This document shows positions 1-9,314 of a DNA stretch of 64,000 bases, piece by piece. Origin of the DNA: Advenella mimigardefordensis DPN7. Lineage in GTDB: Bacteria > Pseudomonadota > Gammaproteobacteria > Burkholderiales > Burkholderiaceae_B. The position numbers and the translations under genes are program-made. Location of the stretch: positions 2,418,001 through 2,482,000 of the forward strand of contig NZ_CP003915.1 of the NCBI RefSeq assembly GCF_000521505.1. The letters run 5' to 3'. The stretch's first letter is position 1; each line of letters opens with the position of its first letter. The notes under the pieces are model-generated. The model searched no databases, had not been told where the DNA came from, and worked only from the letters and a program-made list of their open reading frames with translations.

Positions 1-197
1 AGGCCAATTGAAAAATCCGCAAATTTGCCAATAGCCTCGCCACGGATAATTTTGAATCGCCAGGGCTGAAGACTGCCGTGATCTGGCGCTGCCATGGCAG
101 CCTGTAGAATCCGGGCCAGATCGTCGTCATTGGGCGCAGGTGCCGTAACCAGTTTCATGGAGCTGCGGGACAACAGAAAATCAATAGGTTGAGTCAT
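1..197 (-). CDS. nitroreductase family protein (N-terminal part, cut by window edge)
   Basis: The first 65 codons of a flavin-dependent nitroreductase, probably the YdjA type, which reduces nitro or quinone compounds with NAD(P)H. The start is the ATG at 197. The visible residues include MAAPDHGSLQPWRF, the family's typical N-terminal stretch (APDHGxLQPWRF) that helps bind FMN. The rest lies outside the window, so the dimer and substrate regions cannot be judged. It follows pdxJ on the same strand after a 106-bp gap and may be read from the same transcript. Family assignment rests on recognising this motif. Confidence 0.8.
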   Translation of the reverse strand, partial: MTQPIDFLLSRSSMKLVTAPAPNDDDLARILQAAMAAPDHGSLQPWRFKIIRGEAIGKFADFSIG

Positions 198-303
198 GAA
201 CAAAATTACCTGAGTTGCAATACAAAGATGATAGCCCAGCAACACGCAAAACAGGCTGATAACCCTGATGGCAAGGGAAGATCAGCAGGACGTTTGAACT
301 GTC

Positions 304-1017
304 CTAACTGCGCAGCAACGCTTTCATATCCCGGACGGCCTTTTCCCAACCGTCGAAAACCGCCTGAGCCACGATGGCATGACCGATGTTCAATTCAGAG
401 ATGCCTCCGAGCGCCACAATGGCCTGGACGTTCTGATAATGCAGGCCATGACCCGCATTCACTTTCAGTCCCTGACGCAGTCCCTCAGCGATGGCGAGCC
501 TGAGGCGTTCAAGCTCATGCTGCTGTGCCTCGCCGCTGACTTGCGCGTAAGCACCCGTATGCAGCTCAATGACCCCTGCCCCCGCCTGCGCTGCCGCACG
601 GATTTGTTCAAAGTCGGGATCAATAAACAGAGAGACTCGCGCATCGGCGGCGTGCAGCCTGGTAACCGCCTGGCTGACTGAGGTGAAGTGGGTCATAACA
701 TCCAGCCCCCCTTCTGTCGTCAGTTCCTGTCGTTTCTCGGGTACCAGACAGACGTCATGAGGACGCACCTGACAGGCGATATCCAGCATCTCGTCGGTTA
801 CCGCACATTCCAGATTCATGCGCGTTTTCAACAAGGGCCGCAAGGCATGCACATCGCTATCCTGAATATGCCTGCGGTCTTCACGCAAATGCAGCGTAAT
901 GGCATCGGCCCCCGCCTGTTCGGCCAGCAGCGCCGCGCGAACAGGGTCAGGATAGCCACAACCGCGCTGCTGGCGCAGCGTGGCCACATGATCAATATTT
1001 ACACCCAAATCAATCAT
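304..1017 (-). CDS. pdxJ: pyridoxine 5'-phosphate synthase PdxJ
   Basis: Cytoplasmic enzyme of the DXP-dependent vitamin B6 pathway. It condenses 3-amino-2-oxopropyl phosphate with 1-deoxyxylulose 5-phosphate to give pyridoxine 5'-phosphate. The protein is 237 residues, close to the usual 240. It opens with [15 protein letters not shown] and carries the phosphate and catalytic motifs LHLREDRRH (His43), the Glu near residue 70 in MNLE, and NAGHGL near the C-terminus. The frame is open further upstream, but the ATG at 1017 gives the canonical [10 protein letters not shown] start, so I use it. It starts 13 bp after the stop of the efflux channel gene, which suggests it is the last or next-to-last gene of the efflux transcript. 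Confidence 0.96.
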   Translation of the reverse strand: MIDLGVNIDHVATLRQQRGCGYPDPVRAALLAEQAGADAITLHLREDRRHIQDSDVHALRPLLKTRMNLECAVTDEMLDIACQVRPHDVCLVPEKRQELTTEGGLDVMTHFTSVSQAVTRLHAADARVSLFIDPDFEQIRAAAQAGAGVIELHTGAYAQVSGEAQQHELERLRLAIAEGLRQGLKVNAGHGLHYQNVQAIVALGGISELNIGHAIVAQAVFDGWEKAVRDMKALLRS

Positions 1018-1030
1018 GATACATCCTGCG

Positions 1031-2539
1031 TTACTGCGGTGTTGAAGGTGCGACTTGTGTAGCGTTGCCGGAAGCAGGTACAGGATTGGCGATAGGCGCA
1101 TCGGGATTCGCACGCATCGTCGTGTCACGGTTCCAGCCACCACCCAGCGCTTTATACAGTTCTACTTTGTTCAGGAGCGATTCAAGCCCCACCTGCACGA
1201 AGCTTTGCTGCACGGTAAACAGATTGATCTGGGCCGTTTGCACCTGCAGGAAGCTGTCTATACCATTCCTGTAACGCAAATCAGACAGATTGAGTGATTC
1301 GTAGGCAGATTTCTGCTGATCCCTGAGGGCTTGCAACTGCGCACCATAAGTGGCCTCGCCTGCCAGAGAATCCGCGACTTCCTTGAACGCAGTCTGAATC
1401 GTTTTTTCGTATTGCGCAACGGCAATGTCCTTGCGCACTTCCGTCAGTTCAAGATTGTTACGCAGGCGCCCTGCCGTAAAGATAGGCAGTGAAATCACCG
1501 GATTGAACGACCAGGTACCCTGTCCCCCGGAAAAAAGCGATCCCAGGCCCAGGCTGGTGGAGCCGATCAGACCGGTAAGTGAAATGCTTGGGAAGAAAGC
1601 GGCCCGGGCGGCACCGATATTGGCATTGGCAGCCAGCAAATCGTGTTCCGCGGCAATAATATCGGGGCGCCGTGTTAACAGATCAGATGGCAGCCCGGCA
1701 GGAATTTTTGCCATTAACACATCGCTAGCAAACGGGCTGGGTGCAGGCAGGCCGGCAGGAATTGGCGCACCGATAATCAGCTGTAATGCATTGTTGGCTT
1801 GTTTTTCACTACGGTCCAGCTCAGCAGAGCTTGCCCGGGCAGCATCCAGCAGATTCTTGGCCTGATTGACATCCAGTGCCGAGGCTACGCCACCACGAAA
1901 ACGCGCCTGCACCAGGTCATAGGTAGACTGACGCGACTTCAGCGTTCTGGCGACCAGGTCTTTTTGCTGCTGTGCGGCACGCAAATTGTAATAGGCCGTC
2001 GCCAGTTGGCCGATCAGGTTGATCTGCGCCGTTTTACGTCCTTCCACTGTAGACAGGTAAGACTGAAATGCTGCTTCTGACAGATTCCGTTGTTTACCGA
2101 AGAAATCCAGCTCAAAGTCGGTGATACCAATACCGGCAGTGAAGCTGCGCGAGACTGACTGGCTGTCCGGGCCTGCCATACGCATATTAGGCGGCAGGCG
2201 CTGGGCACTTTCCTGAGCCGTTGCACCGATTTGCGGGAACTGGTCACTGCGTGTAATACCGTATTGAGCACGCGCTTCGTCTACCCGTTTGACGGCGATG
2301 CGCATGTCACGGTTATTTTCCAACGCCAGACCGATCAGTGCTTTCAGACGTGGTTCACGGAAGAACTGCTCCCAGCCCAGCTCCTGCACCGACGCCTGAT
2401 TGGCACCGCTCTGGCCCGGATAGGTAGACGGGATCGGCGCATCAGGGCGCGTATAGTCAGGAGACAATGAGCAGCCAGCCAGCAGGACGGCCATGAAAAC
2501 TGCGGAAAAACGGGGCAATGTACGTTGTGACCCTTGCAT
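1031..2539 (-). CDS. RND efflux outer-membrane channel lipoprotein (OprM/NodT family)
   Basis: Outer-membrane channel of a tripartite drug-efflux pump, 502 residues. A lipoprotein signal ends in LLAGC with the lipidated Cys at residue 23, followed by SLSPDYTRP, typical of OprM/AdeK-like channels. Two outer-membrane-factor repeats follow, including the helical stretch [22 protein letters not shown] in shortened form and the conserved LPLSLTGLIG-like region ([14 protein letters not shown]). It sits 2 bp downstream of the pump gene, so the two are probably translationally coupled. The C-terminal tail is rich in Pro and Ala. The substrate cannot be predicted from sequence. Confidence 0.94.
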   Translation of the reverse strand: MQGSQRTLPRFSAVFMAVLLAGCSLSPDYTRPDAPIPSTYPGQSGANQASVQELGWEQFFREPRLKALIGLALENNRDMRIAVKRVDEARAQYGITRSDQFPQIGATAQESAQRLPPNMRMAGPDSQSVSRSFTAGIGITDFELDFFGKQRNLSEAAFQSYLSTVEGRKTAQINLIGQLATAYYNLRAAQQQKDLVARTLKSRQSTYDLVQARFRGGVASALDVNQAKNLLDAARASSAELDRSEKQANNALQLIIGAPIPAGLPAPSPFASDVLMAKIPAGLPSDLLTRRPDIIAAEHDLLAANANIGAARAAFFPSISLTGLIGSTSLGLGSLFSGGQGTWSFNPVISLPIFTAGRLRNNLELTEVRKDIAVAQYEKTIQTAFKEVADSLAGEATYGAQLQALRDQQKSAYESLNLSDLRYRNGIDSFLQVQTAQINLFTVQQSFVQVGLESLLNKVELYKALGGGWNRDTTMRANPDAPIANPVPASGNATQVAPSTPQ

Positions 2540-2541
2540 GA

Positions 2542-5500
2542 TTAGTCATTTCCTTTTGGAGGTAATCCGTCCTGACGTTTGCTTTCGCCACTGGCGGTCA
2601 TATCATCTGCCTCAGCCACATCTGTATAGATATGCTGAGATTCTTTTTCGGCTTCGGTGGCTTTTTCATGTTCATCAGCCTGACGGCCCAGCAACCTGGG
2701 TTTCACTTTGAAGAACGTCATCACAACAACGAAGAATGTGGGCACAAACAGCACTGCGAACGGGGTTGCCGCCAGCATACCGCCAAATACCCCATAGCCC
2801 ACGGCCTGTTGACTTGCGGCGCCTTCAGCGCTGGCCAGCATCAATGGAATAACCCCCATGATGAAAGCGAACGAAGTCATCAGGATCGGCCGGAACCGCA
2901 AGCGCGCAGCTTCGAGCGTGGATTCGACCAGGCCCTGGCCGGAAGCATAGGCGTCTTTAGCAAATTCCACAATCAGAATGGCGTTCTTCGCCGACAGACC
3001 AATTACAGTAATCATCCCCACCTGGAAGTAAATGTCATTGGACATACCCACCAGCGTGACCAGACCTACCGTCCCAAGCATACCCAATGGTACGATCAGC
3101 ACCGCTGACAATGGAATCCACCAGCTCTCATAGAGCGCCGCGAGCACCAGGAAGACCACGGCAAAAGCCAGCCCAAGCAAGATCGGCGCCTGATTGCCTG
3201 CCTGCACTTCCTGATAGGACAAACCCGTCCATTCGTAGCCGATTCCAGAAGGCAATTGACCAATCAGTTTGACGATTTCATCCATTGCCTCGCCGTTAGC
3301 ATAACCGGCATTGGCCTGACCCTGAATCGTGATGGAGTCGTAGCTGTTGTAACGCTGTACCTGTGTTTCGCCGTGAACCCAGTCCAGGCTCACAAACGAC
3401 GACATGGGAACCAGTTCGCCATCGGTGTTATGCACACGCAATTTGAGAATATCGTCCGGCGACATCCGTTGTGCCGCCTCGGACTGAATCCACACGTTCT
3501 GCATCCAGCCCTGATTCGGGAACTGTCCCAAATAGCTGTTACCAATGGTGCCCGACAGGACATTGCCTACTTCGGTCATATTCACGCCCAGCGAATAGGC
3601 TTTGATTCGGTCAACCGTGACTTTCAACTGCGGCCCAGGACCCAGGCCGGAAATACGTACTTGCGACAGGATTTTACTCTGACCCGCCAGCTGTATCAGT
3701 TGGTTGGCCGCTTCCCGCAACTGGGTCTGACCCATGCCGCCACGATCCTGCAGACGCAAGTCAAAACCGGTGGCTGTACCCAGTGATGGAATGGACGGTG
3801 GCACAATTGACAGCACCATGGCATCAGGAATACCAAATAACAGTTGCCCCGTGGCGCGTCCTGCAACCGACATCGCATTGTGCTCGGCCCCTTTGCGTTC
3901 ACTGAACTTCTTGAACGGGGTAAAGGCGATGGCGGAGTTCAGACCTGAACCATTGAAACTGAAGCCCTGAACGGTAATGATGTTTTCCACCTCAGGCTGT
4001 TTCTTATAGTAATCCTCGACTTGCTTGATGACATCTTCGGTACGCTTGGCCGAAACGCCAGCAGGCAACTCGATATTGGTCACGGCATAGCCCTGATCCT
4101 CGGTCGGCAGAAAGGAACTGGGCAGACGCAGATAGAGGAAGCCCAGCAGAATAACCAGCCCCAGATAAATGAACATCATGCGCCCGCCACGCTTGAGCAG
4201 GCTGCCCACGAACCCCGTATAGTTGTTCGTGATTCTGGCAAACGTCCGGTTGAACCAGCCGAAAAAGCCTTTTTTCTCATGATGCCCCTTGGGCACCGGC
4301 TTGAGCAGCGTGGCACACATGGCTGGCGTGAAGGTCAGCGCCAGGAATGCGGAAAAACCGATAGAAATGATCATTGCCGCTGCGAACTGGCGATAAATCA
4401 CACCCGCCGACCCGCTCATGAAGAACAGTGGCGCAAACACCACCATCAGCACCAGCGTAATACCAACAATCGCACCGAAAATCTGCGGCATTGCCTTGAC
4501 CGTCGCCTCCTTGGGCTGCAGTCCTTCTTCGGCCATGATCCGTTCCACGTTCTCAACCACCACGATGGCGTCATCCACCAGAATACCAATGGCAAGCACC
4601 ATCGCGAACATGGTCAGCGTATTGATCGAATACCCCATATACAACAGCGTTGCCATGGTACCCATGAGCGCCACCGGCACCACGATCGCCGGGATCAAGG
4701 TATAACGGATATTCTGCAGGAACAGGAACATCACAACGAACACCAGCAGCATCGCTTCGACCAGTGTGTGAACCACCTGGGTGATCGACGCATCCACGTA
4801 CGGCGCGGTGTTGTATGGCACCTTGTATTCAATATTGCCAGGAAAATACTTGGCCAGATTCTCCATCTCGGCCTGAACCAGATTGGAGGTTTCCAACGCG
4901 TTGGCATTAGGTGCCAGCGAGACGGCGAAAGCGGCCGATGTTTGTCCGTTCAGGCGAGATCCGAACTGATAGGAATCGGCACCCACTTCGATGCGGGCCA
5001 CATCGCGCAGCCGCACGGTAGAGCCTCCTGTAGTCGCGCGCAGCACAATATCGCCAAACTCCTTGACAGTGCTGAGCTGACCATTAACAAGTACGGTTGC
5101 ACTGGTGGTCTGATCGTCTGGTGTCGGTGGCGATCCCAGCGTACCACCGGTAATTTGTGCATTCTGCGTTTGCAGTGCGGTCTTGATATCACTGGTGGTC
5201 AGACCAAACGAGGTCATTTTTGCAGAGTCTACCCAGATACGCATGGCACGTGGCGAGGCAAACAACTGGAATTCCCCGACACCCTTGATCCGGGAAACCG
5301 AGTTCTGAATATTCCGTGTGATGTAATCGCCCAGCCCTGCATCATCCAGCGAGCCGTCGGTGGAGGTCAGGGTAACGATCATCAGGAAGCCAGCAGTACT
5401 CTTGGAGTAGGTAATGCCCTGCTGAGTCACCGCCTGAGGCAGCTTGGAGGTCACGCCGGAAATACGGTTCTGCACATCCACCTGGGCAAGATCAGGGTTT

Positions 5501-5793
5501 GTACCTGGTTCAAAGGTCACGTCGATCTTGGCAGCACCATAGGAATCACTGGTGGAGGCATAGTACAGCATGCCCTGGGCACCATTGAGTTCGTTTTCGA
5601 TCAGACTGGTAACCGAGCGCGCGACCTCTTCGGCGCCAGCGCCAGGATAGGTAGCGCGTACGGTAATAGTCGGCGGCGCCACTTCGGGATACTGCGAAAT
5701 TGCCATATTGGGGATAGATACTACGCCCGCAAAGAATATGATAATCGCAATAACCCAGGCAAAAATTGGCCGGTTAATGAAAAAATTTGACAT
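2542..5793 (-). CDS. RND multidrug efflux transporter, AcrB/MexB type (HAE1)
   Basis: Inner-membrane proton-driven drug exporter of 1083 residues; AcrB has 1049. The start MSNFFINRPIFAWVIAI and the following SIPNMAISQYPEVAPP are standard for the HAE1 family. The TM4 proton-relay pair is present in GILVDDAIVVVENVER. Both large periplasmic loops are complete, for example AGFLMIVTLTS and the second-half SFLPTEDQGY. The final 40 or so residues after the last membrane helix are acidic and Lys-rich and are longer than in AcrB. The gene lies 9 bp downstream of the adaptor gene. Length and motifs indicate a functional pump; drug specificity is unknown. Confidence 0.97.
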   Translation of the reverse strand: MSNFFINRPIFAWVIAIIIFFAGVVSIPNMAISQYPEVAPPTITVRATYPGAGAEEVARSVTSLIENELNGAQGMLYYASTSDSYGAAKIDVTFEPGTNPDLAQVDVQNRISGVTSKLPQAVTQQGITYSKSTAGFLMIVTLTSTDGSLDDAGLGDYITRNIQNSVSRIKGVGEFQLFASPRAMRIWVDSAKMTSFGLTTSDIKTALQTQNAQITGGTLGSPPTPDDQTTSATVLVNGQLSTVKEFGDIVLRATTGGSTVRLRDVARIEVGADSYQFGSRLNGQTSAAFAVSLAPNANALETSNLVQAEMENLAKYFPGNIEYKVPYNTAPYVDASITQVVHTLVEAMLLVFVVMFLFLQNIRYTLIPAIVVPVALMGTMATLLYMGYSINTLTMFAMVLAIGILVDDAIVVVENVERIMAEEGLQPKEATVKAMPQIFGAIVGITLVLMVVFAPLFFMSGSAGVIYRQFAAAMIISIGFSAFLALTFTPAMCATLLKPVPKGHHEKKGFFGWFNRTFARITNNYTGFVGSLLKRGGRMMFIYLGLVILLGFLYLRLPSSFLPTEDQGYAVTNIELPAGVSAKRTEDVIKQVEDYYKKQPEVENIITVQGFSFNGSGLNSAIAFTPFKKFSERKGAEHNAMSVAGRATGQLLFGIPDAMVLSIVPPSIPSLGTATGFDLRLQDRGGMGQTQLREAANQLIQLAGQSKILSQVRISGLGPGPQLKVTVDRIKAYSLGVNMTEVGNVLSGTIGNSYLGQFPNQGWMQNVWIQSEAAQRMSPDDILKLRVHNTDGELVPMSSFVSLDWVHGETQVQRYNSYDSITIQGQANAGYANGEAMDEIVKLIGQLPSGIGYEWTGLSYQEVQAGNQAPILLGLAFAVVFLVLAALYESWWIPLSAVLIVPLGMLGTVGLVTLVGMSNDIYFQVGMITVIGLSAKNAILIVEFAKDAYASGQGLVESTLEAARLRFRPILMTSFAFIMGVIPLMLASAEGAASQQAVGYGVFGGMLAATPFAVLFVPTFFVVVMTFFKVKPRLLGRQADEHEKATEAEKESQHIYTDVAEADDMTASGESKRQDGLPPKGND

Positions 5794-5802
5794 GTTTTAT
5801 AC

Positions 5803-7083
5803 TCACTGTGCCGGCTTGTCGCCCTGCTGTTCAGGCTTGCTTTCCTGTGCCGGGGACTTTTCACCCCCTTCTTTGGCTTGTTCCTGAGCGCCAGACTGCG
5901 GCGGCTGGCCATTGTTGCCGGCTGCCTTATCTTTTTTCCATGGCTGAGGTTTAACCGGAGCACCTGGACGAATTTTCTGGAATCCTTCAACAATCACTTC
6001 GTCACCAGCCTTAAGACCCTGCGTGACAATTGTTTCGTTCTTCACTTCGCCGCCTGTCTGAATAGTAATTGCCGCGACCTTGCCATCGCGCACCACCATG
6101 ACATTATTCAGGCCATCGGTAGAACGCTGGATAGCTTGTGTTGGAATGAGCAATGCTTTCTCATCCTTGCCCTGCTCCAGCTTGACGGTGACGTACATAC
6201 CCGGCAACAGCAGTTTCTCTTCATTAGGGAAAGTAGCCCTAAGGGTAACCTGACCCGTAGAAGGCTCAACACTGACACCAGTAAAAAGCAACTGGCCGTT
6301 TTCCGGATACTGTGTGCCGTCTTCCAGTTCCAGCTGCACCACTGCGGTATTCTCGTCGACCTTGGTTAATTGCCCATCGGCCATCGCTTTGCGCAAACGA
6401 TAGAGTTCAGAAGTAGACTGGGTAAAGTCTACATAAACCGGGGCCATTTGCTGCACGTGAGCCAGTTCGGTCGCTTCGGTGCCACTAACCAGTGCACCTT
6501 CAGTCACCAGTGCCCGGCCGATGATGCCGTCAATGGGCGACTCGACATCGGTATAAGACAAATTGATACGGGCCGCGTCCAGCGCTGCCTGGGCTGATGC
6601 GATTGTTGCATCCGCCTGATTCGCCTGCGCACGCGCGTCATCGTATTCCTGGCGGCTTACCGCATTGGATTTAACCAAAGTGGAATAGCGGTTAGCCAGT
6701 TGCCGGGCACTGCTTGCCGTTGCTTTGGCCTGGTTCAGCGCTGCTTCGGCCTGTGCGGCCTGTGCCTGATAGGTCGCGGGATCGATGCGGAACAGCACCT
6801 GCCCTTTTTTTACCTCGCGGCCTTGTTCAAATTCAATTTTTTGCACAATACCGTTAACCCGGGCCCGAACCTGCGCATCCCGTACGGCGCTGACCCTGCC
6901 GGGAAGCGTTGTAAAGATGGTAGTTGGTGTTTCGGTCAGTTTGATGGTGCTGACGGGTGTGGGCGGTGGCCCCCCCTGCGCGCCCGCTTGTTGATCTTCC
7001 TTACCGCAACCGCTTAGCGCAACCAGGCACGACAGCAAAACTGTTGCAACATAGCGCTTGTGTAAAAAAAGTCTGTTTGACAT
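5803..7083 (-). CDS. RND efflux periplasmic adaptor (AcrA-like lipoprotein)
   Basis: Membrane-fusion protein that bridges the RND pump and the outer-membrane channel. It has 426 residues. A lipoprotein signal ends in ALSGC (lipid Cys26), followed by a low-complexity Gly/Pro linker. The lipoyl half-motifs (VKKGQVLFRIDP and SPIDGIIGRALVTEGALV), the helical hairpin (residues about 90-165) and the beta-barrel domain (ATFPNEEKLLLPGMYV) are in the AcrA order. The C-terminal 50 residues form a charged Gln/Lys/Pro-rich tail absent from E. coli AcrA. It is the first gene of the operon and has a good promoter just upstream. Confidence 0.95.
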   Translation of the reverse strand: MSNRLFLHKRYVATVLLSCLVALSGCGKEDQQAGAQGGPPPTPVSTIKLTETPTTIFTTLPGRVSAVRDAQVRARVNGIVQKIEFEQGREVKKGQVLFRIDPATYQAQAAQAEAALNQAKATASSARQLANRYSTLVKSNAVSRQEYDDARAQANQADATIASAQAALDAARINLSYTDVESPIDGIIGRALVTEGALVSGTEATELAHVQQMAPVYVDFTQSTSELYRLRKAMADGQLTKVDENTAVVQLELEDGTQYPENGQLLFTGVSVEPSTGQVTLRATFPNEEKLLLPGMYVTVKLEQGKDEKALLIPTQAIQRSTDGLNNVMVVRDGKVAAITIQTGGEVKNETIVTQGLKAGDEVIVEGFQKIRPGAPVKPQPWKKDKAAGNNGQPPQSGAQEQAKEGGEKSPAQESKPEQQGDKPAQ

Positions 7084-7151
7084 TTGACTGGAAACCTTGA
7101 AAGCGTGGGCTGATCCTGACGGATAGCTGATTGAACGGTGTTGAAGAAAGG

Positions 7152-7196
7152 ATTATAACCAGAAAATAATTGCCTAAGCAAATACTATTTAGTATT
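7152..7196 (-). promoter_or_regulatory. promoter of the RND efflux operon with abutting inverted repeat
   Basis: On the minus strand TTGCTT (7176-7181) and TATAAT (7152-7157) are 18 bp apart, a good sigma-70 promoter about 70 bp before the adaptor start codon. AATACT and AGTATT (7181-7186 and 7191-7196), separated by 4 bp, form a perfect inverted repeat touching the -35 box. A second repeat, AACCCT/AGGGTT (7197-7202, 7211-7216), follows directly. Such placement suits a repressor or activator site, but no regulator gene is adjacent. The role is inferred. Confidence 0.55.
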
Positions 7197-7559
7197 AACC
7201 CTTAAGTTATAGGGTTTTTATGTGATTTTCGGGAACAGTGTGAACACAACCGGCCGAAAAATATTCTATAAAATTGACAAATCTGCATCAAACGTCCCGC
7301 CTTGCCGCATATCAAAAACACGGCTATACGAAAAAGCATGGTTGTAACAATGACTGCCAGCCCGGCAGATGAGGCAAGCGCCCAGCCCGCACGGGATACT
7401 GAAGATAACAGAAGGGACGCCAGCGGCTGGCGTCCGGCAGATAGCCGGCACCAGCCGAGGGTTACTACGGATGCAATAAAAATAACACGAGTATGGCGAT
7501 CGTTGCCCTAATTACCCGCCGGAAATGAGAAAAATGTGCTTATTTTGACCAGCAGAGTG
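7197..7559. other. intergenic region without a credible gene
   Basis: Between the efflux promoter and the end of the ABC ATPase gene there is no reading frame with protein-like character. It holds a near-perfect palindrome at 7416-7434 (GACGCCAGC, one base, GCTGGCGTC) and a short GC-rich repeat, CCGGCAGATAGCCGGC, beside it. The palindrome lies 126 bp beyond the ATPase stop and could end that transcript, but its T-run is poor. Confidence 0.4.
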
Positions 7560-8354
7560 TCAATCGAGCAACAGGGCGTCGTCGGTAATCTGCTCTCCCC
7601 TGACCTTCTCGAACATGTGCAGCAGATCACTTACAGTCATATTTTTGCGCTGTTCACCGGCCACATCCAGTACGACCTGCCCCTGATGCAGCATGACCGT
7701 CCGATCGCCAATCTCCAGCGCCTGTTTCATGCTATGCGTCACCATCATGGTGGTCAGTTTCTGTTCAGTCACGATTTTTTCGGTCAGATCCAGAACAAAC
7801 TGGGCCGTCCGAGGGTCAAGTGCCGCTGTATGTTCATCCAGCAGCAGTATTTTGCTGGGCTGCAGCGCCGCCATCAACAAACTCACCGCCTGTCGCTGAC
7901 CACCTGAGAGCAGGCCGATGCGATCAGTTAGTCGTGACTCCAGGCCCAGACCCAGAATCGTCAGCCGCTCCCGGAACAACTGGCGCAGATCACTGCGCAA
8001 AGCCGGCCGAAGGCCTCGTTCGCCGCCACGACAATAGGCCAGCGACATATTTTCTTCGATGGTCAGATCTTCGCAGGTGCCGGCCATCGGGTCCTGAAAC
8101 ACGCGCGCCACATTGAGCGCCCGCTGCCACACGCTTTTGCGGGTAACGTTCTGGTCGTTGATATGGATGGTGCCGGAGTCGACCATCAATTCACCTGACA
8201 CCGCATTCAGGAAAGTGGACTTGCCGGCCCCGTTTGAACCGATGACGGTCACGAACTGCCCTTTCGGGATGGTAAGTGACAAGCCCCTCAGGGCGCGGGT
8301 TTCAATAGGTGTGCCCGCATTGAAGGTAATGTGCAGATTCTGTGCGTTCAACAT
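7560..8354 (-). CDS. ABC transporter ATP-binding protein (TrpZ-like, partner of PF04392 binding protein)
   Basis: ATPase of an importer, 264 residues. Walker A is GSNGAGKST (residues 39-47), the signature is LLSGGQRQAVSLLMA, and Walker B is ILLLDEHTAALDP. His in place of Pro after DE is a common variant in this transporter group. It is the last gene of a three-gene operon: binding protein (9315-10286), permease (8356-9246), ATPase, with only 1 bp between permease stop and this start. Systems of this make-up have been linked to tryptophan or other aromatic uptake in Gram-positives; the ligand here is not known. Confidence 0.9.
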   Translation of the reverse strand: MLNAQNLHITFNAGTPIETRALRGLSLTIPKGQFVTVIGSNGAGKSTFLNAVSGELMVDSGTIHINDQNVTRKSVWQRALNVARVFQDPMAGTCEDLTIEENMSLAYCRGGERGLRPALRSDLRQLFRERLTILGLGLESRLTDRIGLLSGGQRQAVSLLMAALQPSKILLLDEHTAALDPRTAQFVLDLTEKIVTEQKLTTMMVTHSMKQALEIGDRTVMLHQGQVVLDVAGEQRKNMTVSDLLHMFEKVRGEQITDDALLLD

Positions 8355-8355
8355 A

Positions 8356-9246
8356 TCAGGCGCGTCCTTTGAGTCGCAGGTTACGACGCAGCTTGGGCAG
8401 AATCAGCGCAATGGCAACCAGCAATGCAGTAATCAAATTCAGATCCTGTGCCTTGAGCCCGATAAAATCGCTGTTGAGCGCCAGTGCGATAAAGAAGCGA
8501 TAGAGAATGGCGCCCACAATGACAGCCAGCGTAATAAATAGAAAGCGCCGTGCAGGCAAAATGCTTTCTCCCACGATAACGGCTGCCAGGCCGATCACAA
8601 TGGTGCCAATCCCCATGGAAATATCGGAACCGCCCTGCGACTGGGCAAACAGCGCGCCCCCCAGACCCACCAGCGCGTTGGACAGGGCCATACCAATAAG
8701 CACCATGCGGTCGGTAGAAATACCCTGCGCCCGTGCCATACGCAAGTTCGAGCCGGTTGCACGCATGGCCAGCCCTGAACGGGTGGAAAAATAGACATCC
8801 AGCAGAATTTTGGCCACAACCACGACAATAAACAGCAGCGCAGGCCGCCAGATAAAATCGTCCAGCGATGACGGTTGTGTGAGCGAAAACACGGTGTCGC
8901 TGGTGATGAGCGGAATATTGGGTCCGCCCATGATGCGCAGATTGATCGAATACAGGGCGGTCATCATCAAAATACTGGCCAGCAGATCCATGATGCCCAG
9001 TTTGACGTTGAGCCAGCCGGTAATCATTCCCGCAAAGCCACAGGCAATCATCGCCGCCACACTTGCCAGAAAGGGATCGTAACCACTGCTGACCAGCAAT
9101 GCGGACACTGCGCCTCCCGTGGCAAACGTTCCATCCACCGTCAGGTCAGGAAATCGCAAGACACGAAATGAAATGAACACGCCTAGCGCGACCAGACTGT
9201 AGATAAACCCCAGCTCCAGCGCACCAAGGGAAGAAAAAAGAGACAT
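8356..9246 (-). CDS. ABC transporter permease (PF04392-associated, BPD_transp_2 type)
   Basis: Inner-membrane permease of 296 residues with about eight hydrophobic segments. It begins MSLFSSLGALELGFIYSLVALGV; the phrase FRVLRFPDLTVDGTFATGG is typical of permeases that work with PF04392 binding proteins. It is the middle gene of the operon and is probably expressed less than the binding protein, because a hairpin-plus-T-run lies between the two. Confidence 0.9.
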   Translation of the reverse strand: MSLFSSLGALELGFIYSLVALGVFISFRVLRFPDLTVDGTFATGGAVSALLVSSGYDPFLASVAAMIACGFAGMITGWLNVKLGIMDLLASILMMTALYSINLRIMGGPNIPLITSDTVFSLTQPSSLDDFIWRPALLFIVVVVAKILLDVYFSTRSGLAMRATGSNLRMARAQGISTDRMVLIGMALSNALVGLGGALFAQSQGGSDISMGIGTIVIGLAAVIVGESILPARRFLFITLAVIVGAILYRFFIALALNSDFIGLKAQDLNLITALLVAIALILPKLRRNLRLKGRA

Positions 9247-9267
9247 GTTAAGAACTTGAGATCAAAT

Positions 9268-9292
9268 AAAAAAGCCTGAGATAAGCCCAGGC
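9268..9292 (-). terminator. intra-operon terminator or attenuator
   Basis: On the minus strand GCCTGGG, a 5-nt loop and CTCAGGC form a 7-bp stem with one G-U pair, followed by six T. It lies in the 68-bp gap between the binding-protein gene and the permease gene. It would let most transcripts stop after the binding protein, giving the usual excess of that component over the membrane parts. Confidence 0.7.
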
Positions 9293-9314
9293 CGGTAAAA
9301 ATAGTGCAAACGGG

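Noticed and set aside
4021..5790. Long open frame (589 codons) on the plus strand
   Set aside because: It is the exact antisense of the RND pump gene; the His/Gln/Arg-rich product is an artefact of codon bias on the other strand.
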